Assembly: GCA_013822395.1 (NCBI GenBank)
Contig: PNKK01000018.1
Coordinates: forward strand, 1-46,323
Direction of reading: 5' to 3'
From: Anaerolinea sp.
GTDB taxonomy: Bacteria; Chloroflexota; Limnocylindria; Limnocylindrales; CSP1-4
DNA: 46,323 nucleotides
This document shows, piece by piece, positions 42,402 through 46,323 of the stretch. Both the position numbers and the translations under genes were made by a program. Position 1 is the first letter of the stretch. Each line of letters starts with the position of its first letter. The notes below the pieces were generated by a model. It was not told where the DNA came from. It was given only the letters and a program-made list of their open reading frames with translations, and searched no databases.

Positions 42402-45165
42402 ATGGGCGCACCACTTCCGTCGGCGCCGCTCCGGCTGCTTCGCCGGCGGACCGCGCTCCTGGCCGTCGTCGCGGTGGCGGCCATAGCGATTACCGCCTCG
42501 CAGGTCGGGACCGCGGCCAGGGTACGGATCGAGGCCGAGATCGACGCGAACTGGCGGGGCGCGTACGACATTCTCGTCCGGCCGGCGGGCGCGAGGCTCG
42601 ACCTCGAGAGCACGAACGGGCTCGTCGAACCGAACTTCGTGGCCCTGGCCGGCCAGGGCGGGATCAGCGCCGCCCAGGTCGCCGCCATCCGGACGATCCC
42701 CGGCGTCGAGATCGCGGCGCCCATCGCCTGGGTCGGGTTCGTCACGACCCGGGTTGCATCGCCGACGATCGAGATCCCGAAGGTCCCCTCCAAACCCACC
42801 CTGTTCTCGGCGACGCTGACCCTGTCCACCTCCGATGGAGCCAGCCGTCGCCTGGTGTACGAGGACCTCCTGCGGATCCTGCTCGCGCCCGAGGAGACGA
42901 ACTTCCAGGGCTGCCCGACCGTCATCTCCGACAACGTCGGCACCAGCTGCGGGACCTTTCCCGATGGCCGGTGGACCCTCGAGGTGACCAGCGTTCACTA
43001 CCCGCCCCAGATCCAGAGCCCGATCCTGGCCGTCGATCCGGAGGCCGAGCGGGCGCTCCTGGGCGGTTCGGGCGCCTTTCTCGATCCGCTCGTCACGCTG
43101 CCCAACCGCGACACGCTCACGGTTGGCACCGTCGACGAGGAGGAGATCATCCTGCCGAATTACGACGATTGGCGCGGGGACATTCGCTTACTCAAAGGCC
43201 CCGGCTTTGCCAACCCGGTCACCTTGAGCCGCCCGGTCATCCCGATCCTCGTCAGCGCCAGGACCTACGCCCAGATCCAGGTCTCGCTGGCCGTCAGCCA
43301 GGTCGGCCGGCCGCTCGCCGCGCTGCCGGACACGAAACGACCGGCGGCGGCCGTGCTCGACGATGCGGCCAGGCAGGCCGGACCCGGGACGACCGCGGTG
43401 GGCACCAGCACGGTCGAGACATCGGACACGGCCCGGGCGTTTCGGGTCTTCGGGCTGCGGGTCCCCTGGCCGGGGTCGTCGGTGCCCTGGGGGCTGGGCG
43501 AGGGTGGACTTATCGGTAACCGAACCATCATCGCGGCGCTCACCGGCCGCCCGACGTACGCCGCCGCCGCCCCGGATGGCACGGCGACGCCCGCCTTCCG
43601 GATCGCGCCACAGGGCACCGTGCCGCCGGGCGGCCCGGGCTCGGAGCTGCCCGTCCCAGGGCCGCTCACCGGCGGTCCCCAGGAGGTGCGGTTGGGCAGC
43701 GAGCAGTCGTACCGACCGCTCGAGACGGTCTCGCCACCGCTCGTGGAAGCCTTCGAGCGGCAGAACACGATGGACCGGCCGTTCTTCCTCGCCCCGGTCG
43801 GGGAGTACGACCTCGACATGCTCGAGCTCCCGGACGATCCGCTCTCCTACGTCCCCTACGGGGCCTACGACCCGCCCGACACCACGCTCATCGCCGGACC
43901 CGACGGCCAGCCCGTGACGCCGGCGGCGATGAACCCGACGCTGAACCCGACCGGATTGCTGCAGGCGCCCCCGATGGGCATCGTGGATATCGCGGCGGCG
44001 GAGCTGATGCGGGGTCCGGCGCCGATCGACGCGGTCCGGGTTCGGGTCGGGGGGATCACCGGCTACGACCCGGGTGCGCTGGCCGCGGTGGAGCGGGTTG
44101 CCGGAGCGATCGCCGGGCTCGGGCTCACGGTGGACGTCGTGGCCGCCTCCTCGCCGCAGGCCGTCGACATCTACGTCCCCGCCTACGACACGAGCTCCGA
44201 TCCGCCGGCCGACCTCGGCTGGGTCCGGCAGAACTGGACGACGCTGGGCGCCGCCCCGCGGGTCGACCGGGCGCTCGGCGAGACGAACCTGGCGCTCCTC
44301 CTCCTCGCGCTCGTCGCCGTGACGGTCGTCATCGCGGGCACGCAGCTTCTGTCGGCCGCGGCGCGCTCCCGCGAGGCGGCGATCCTCGCCGCCATCGGCT
44401 GGCGACGAGGATCGATCGTGCGCTGGCAGGCGGGCGAGTCGTTGATCGCCGGCACGATCGTTCTCGCTCTGGGACTCCTCGGATGGGCGGTCTCGGCCCG
44501 CGAGCCGCTGGGGCTCGCGGTGGCGGTATACGGCGGCACGGCGTTCATCGTCTCGGGCCTGGCGGCGGCCGTCCTCGTGCGGCCGGCGGTGCGCCGTGTC
44601 GCAGCGGGCGACGTCGTCATCCCGCACCGCCGCCTGAGTCCGTTCGTGGGCGGGCTTCGGACCTACGCCCTGCGCTCGCTCCTCGCCCGGCCGTGGCGCT
44701 CGGCTACGATCGTGGCGGGCCTGGCCCTGGCGGCGGCGACGATCGCGCCCGGGCTCGCGGTCCTGGCCAGCGTCGGCTCGCGGGTCGGCCCGACCCTTCT
44801 CGCCTCGGCGCTCGCCGAGCGCCTCGCAGCCTACCAGCTCGCGCTCATCGGGCTGATCGGCCTGGGCACCCTGGCGTTCACGCTCCTCGCCCTGCGGCTC
44901 GACCTCGAGACCCGCCAGAGCGAGCTGCGCGTCCTGCGGGCAGCCGGTTGGCGGCCCGGGGACGTCGGGCGGATGCTGGCCTGGACCCGGCTCGGGCTCG
45001 CCCTGCCGGCCGCGCTCCTCGCCGCCGGCCTCGCCTTTGTCACGGCCGCCCAGATCGCCGGCGCGGACGTGCCCGCGGGCTGGGTCGCGGCTCTCGCCGG
45101 CGGGCTCGCCCTCTCGGCCCTGTTCTGGGGACGACTCGCGAGCCTGCGACTCGCGGGAGGCCACG

Positions 45166-45173
<8 letters not shown>
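42402..45173 (+). CDS. FtsX-like ABC transporter permease with large extracytoplasmic domain
   Basis: This 923-residue permease belongs to the FtsX/MacB/LolE superfamily. One N-terminal helix (TALLAVVAVAAIAITASQVG, residues ~17-37) is followed by about 580 extracytoplasmic residues rich in Pro, Gly and Thr. About seven membrane helices follow in the last 300 residues, starting LALLLLALVAVTVVIAGTQL. The cytoplasm-facing segment AAARSREAAILAAIGWRRGS is the FtsX signature; a second is TRQSELRVLRAAGWRPGDVG. GAGG lies 8 nt before the ATG. The stop overlaps the ATPase start by 8 bp. Such systems usually do not import but move lipids or peptides or transmit force; the substrate is unknown. Confidence 0.82.
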
Positions 45174-45882
<709 letters not shown>

Positions 45883-45889
45883 CGAGTGC

Positions 45890-45895
45890 TATCGT
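45890..45895 (+). promoter_or_regulatory. Candidate -10 element of the DUF4440-like gene (TATCGT)
   Basis: TATCGT is 8 nt before the ATG at 45904, with no Shine-Dalgarno between, the same geometry as at ligA and fpg. Confidence 0.4.
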
Positions 45896-45903
45896 GTCGT
45901 CCG

Positions 45904-46272
45904 ATGACGGCCGACGGCGATCTCGTCGAGCACCTCCGCCGCCTCGAGGCTGAGCTGGTGTCCGCGGACGTCTGGCAATCACGGGCCGAGCTCGAGGCGC
46001 GGATGAGCCCGGACTTCGTCGAGATCGGGGGCGGTGGCCCCCTCGATCGGGAGGGCCTCATCGGCATCATCCTCGGCACGGACCCGGGGACGTGGCAGGC
46101 CGAAGACTTCAGCGTCCGAGAACTCGCGCCGACGGTGGCCCTCGTAACCTACCGCTCGGTGATCGATCGAGACGACGACCGCCCGCCACTCATCGCCCTG
46201 CGGTCCTCGATCTGGCGCCGCGAGGACGAACGCTGGCGGATGGAGCTCCATCAGATCACCCGACTTGGCTGA
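45904..46272 (+). CDS. DUF4440/SnoaL-like (NTF2-fold) protein
   Basis: This 122-residue protein has the NTF2-like pattern of DUF4440: a first helix LVEHLRRLEAELVSADVWQS, then RAELEARMSPDFVEIGGGGP with LDREGLIGIIL. Beta strands follow (FSVRELAPTVALVTYRSVI) and finally SSIWRREDERWRMELHQITR, the typical last strand pair. Such proteins are small cytoplasmic enzymes or ligand-binding proteins; the substrate is unknown. ATG at 45904 was chosen over a GTG six codons earlier because of the TATCGT box 8 nt upstream. It follows the ABC genes by about 20 bp but may have its own promoter. The last 51 bp of the window hold nothing recognisable. Confidence 0.8.
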   Translation: MTADGDLVEHLRRLEAELVSADVWQSRAELEARMSPDFVEIGGGGPLDREGLIGIILGTDPGTWQAEDFSVRELAPTVALVTYRSVIDRDDDRPPLIALRSSIWRREDERWRMELHQITRLG

Positions 46273-46323
46273 CCTCGGGCTCGAACGCGACAACAGCGCC
46301 GGGCAAGGTCGGTATCGACACGG

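Overview
The window is GC-rich bacterial chromosome, densely packed with housekeeping genes: DNA repair and replication, tRNA amidation and nucleoside salvage. No phage, IS element, rRNA or CRISPR array was seen. Base composition, frequent GTG/TTG starts, a Tad/Flp pilus fragment beside uvrB and a Gram-positive-type LexA box fit a high-GC Chloroflexota lineage (for example soil or freshwater Limnocylindria/Ellin6529-like). This placement is an inference and is not proven by any marker here.

Region by region. (1) 160-4116: uvrB, interrupted inside its Walker A motif by a 537-residue LAGLIDADG intein that also carries an XRE-type helix-turn-helix. A LexA-like dyad lies just upstream. (2) 4268-7673: tadE-tadG-cpaB pilus genes, ending at a strong bidirectional hairpin. 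(3) 7783-11673: a fpg/mutM - ABC-F ATPase - coaE operon on the minus strand. (4) 12014-15916: polA with a leucine-rich-repeat protein downstream. (5) 16022-18353: tRNA-Leu(CAA), an ECF sigma factor and two tandem, related anti-sigma-like membrane proteins. (6) 18431-19068: a TerB-like gene with a possible leader ORF. (7) 19233-23138: dnaE. (8) 23238-23884: a ribbon-helix-helix/PIN toxin-antitoxin pair with a double CACGT operator. (9) 23931-31661: a nucleoside uptake and salvage island with a BMP-type lipoprotein, a double ABC ATPase, two permeases and a nucleoside hydrolase, and divergently a CoA-binding protein and a nucleoside phosphorylase. (10) 31834-36773: gatC-gatA-aminotransferase-gatB plus a small membrane protein. 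(11) 36844-39242: a double GNAT protein, a zinc-ribbon protein, methylglyoxal synthase and a Cys-rich small protein. (12) 39243-39766: a repeat-rich non-coding region. (13) 39767-41965: ligA. (14) 42197-46272: a small secreted protein, an FtsX-like permease with its ATPase, and a DUF4440/SnoaL-like protein.

Across the window a TANNNT hexamer repeatedly lies 6-8 nt before a start codon that has no Shine-Dalgarno sequence (uvrB, fpg, dnaE, the aminotransferase, gatC, ligA, the DUF4440 gene and a leader ORF before terB). This suggests leaderless mRNAs. Other genes (bmp, nucleoside phosphorylase, mgsA, the Cys-rich protein, the antitoxin) have canonical Shine-Dalgarno sites. The most unusual single element is the uvrB intein with its embedded XRE domain. 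It would make nucleotide excision repair depend on protein splicing.
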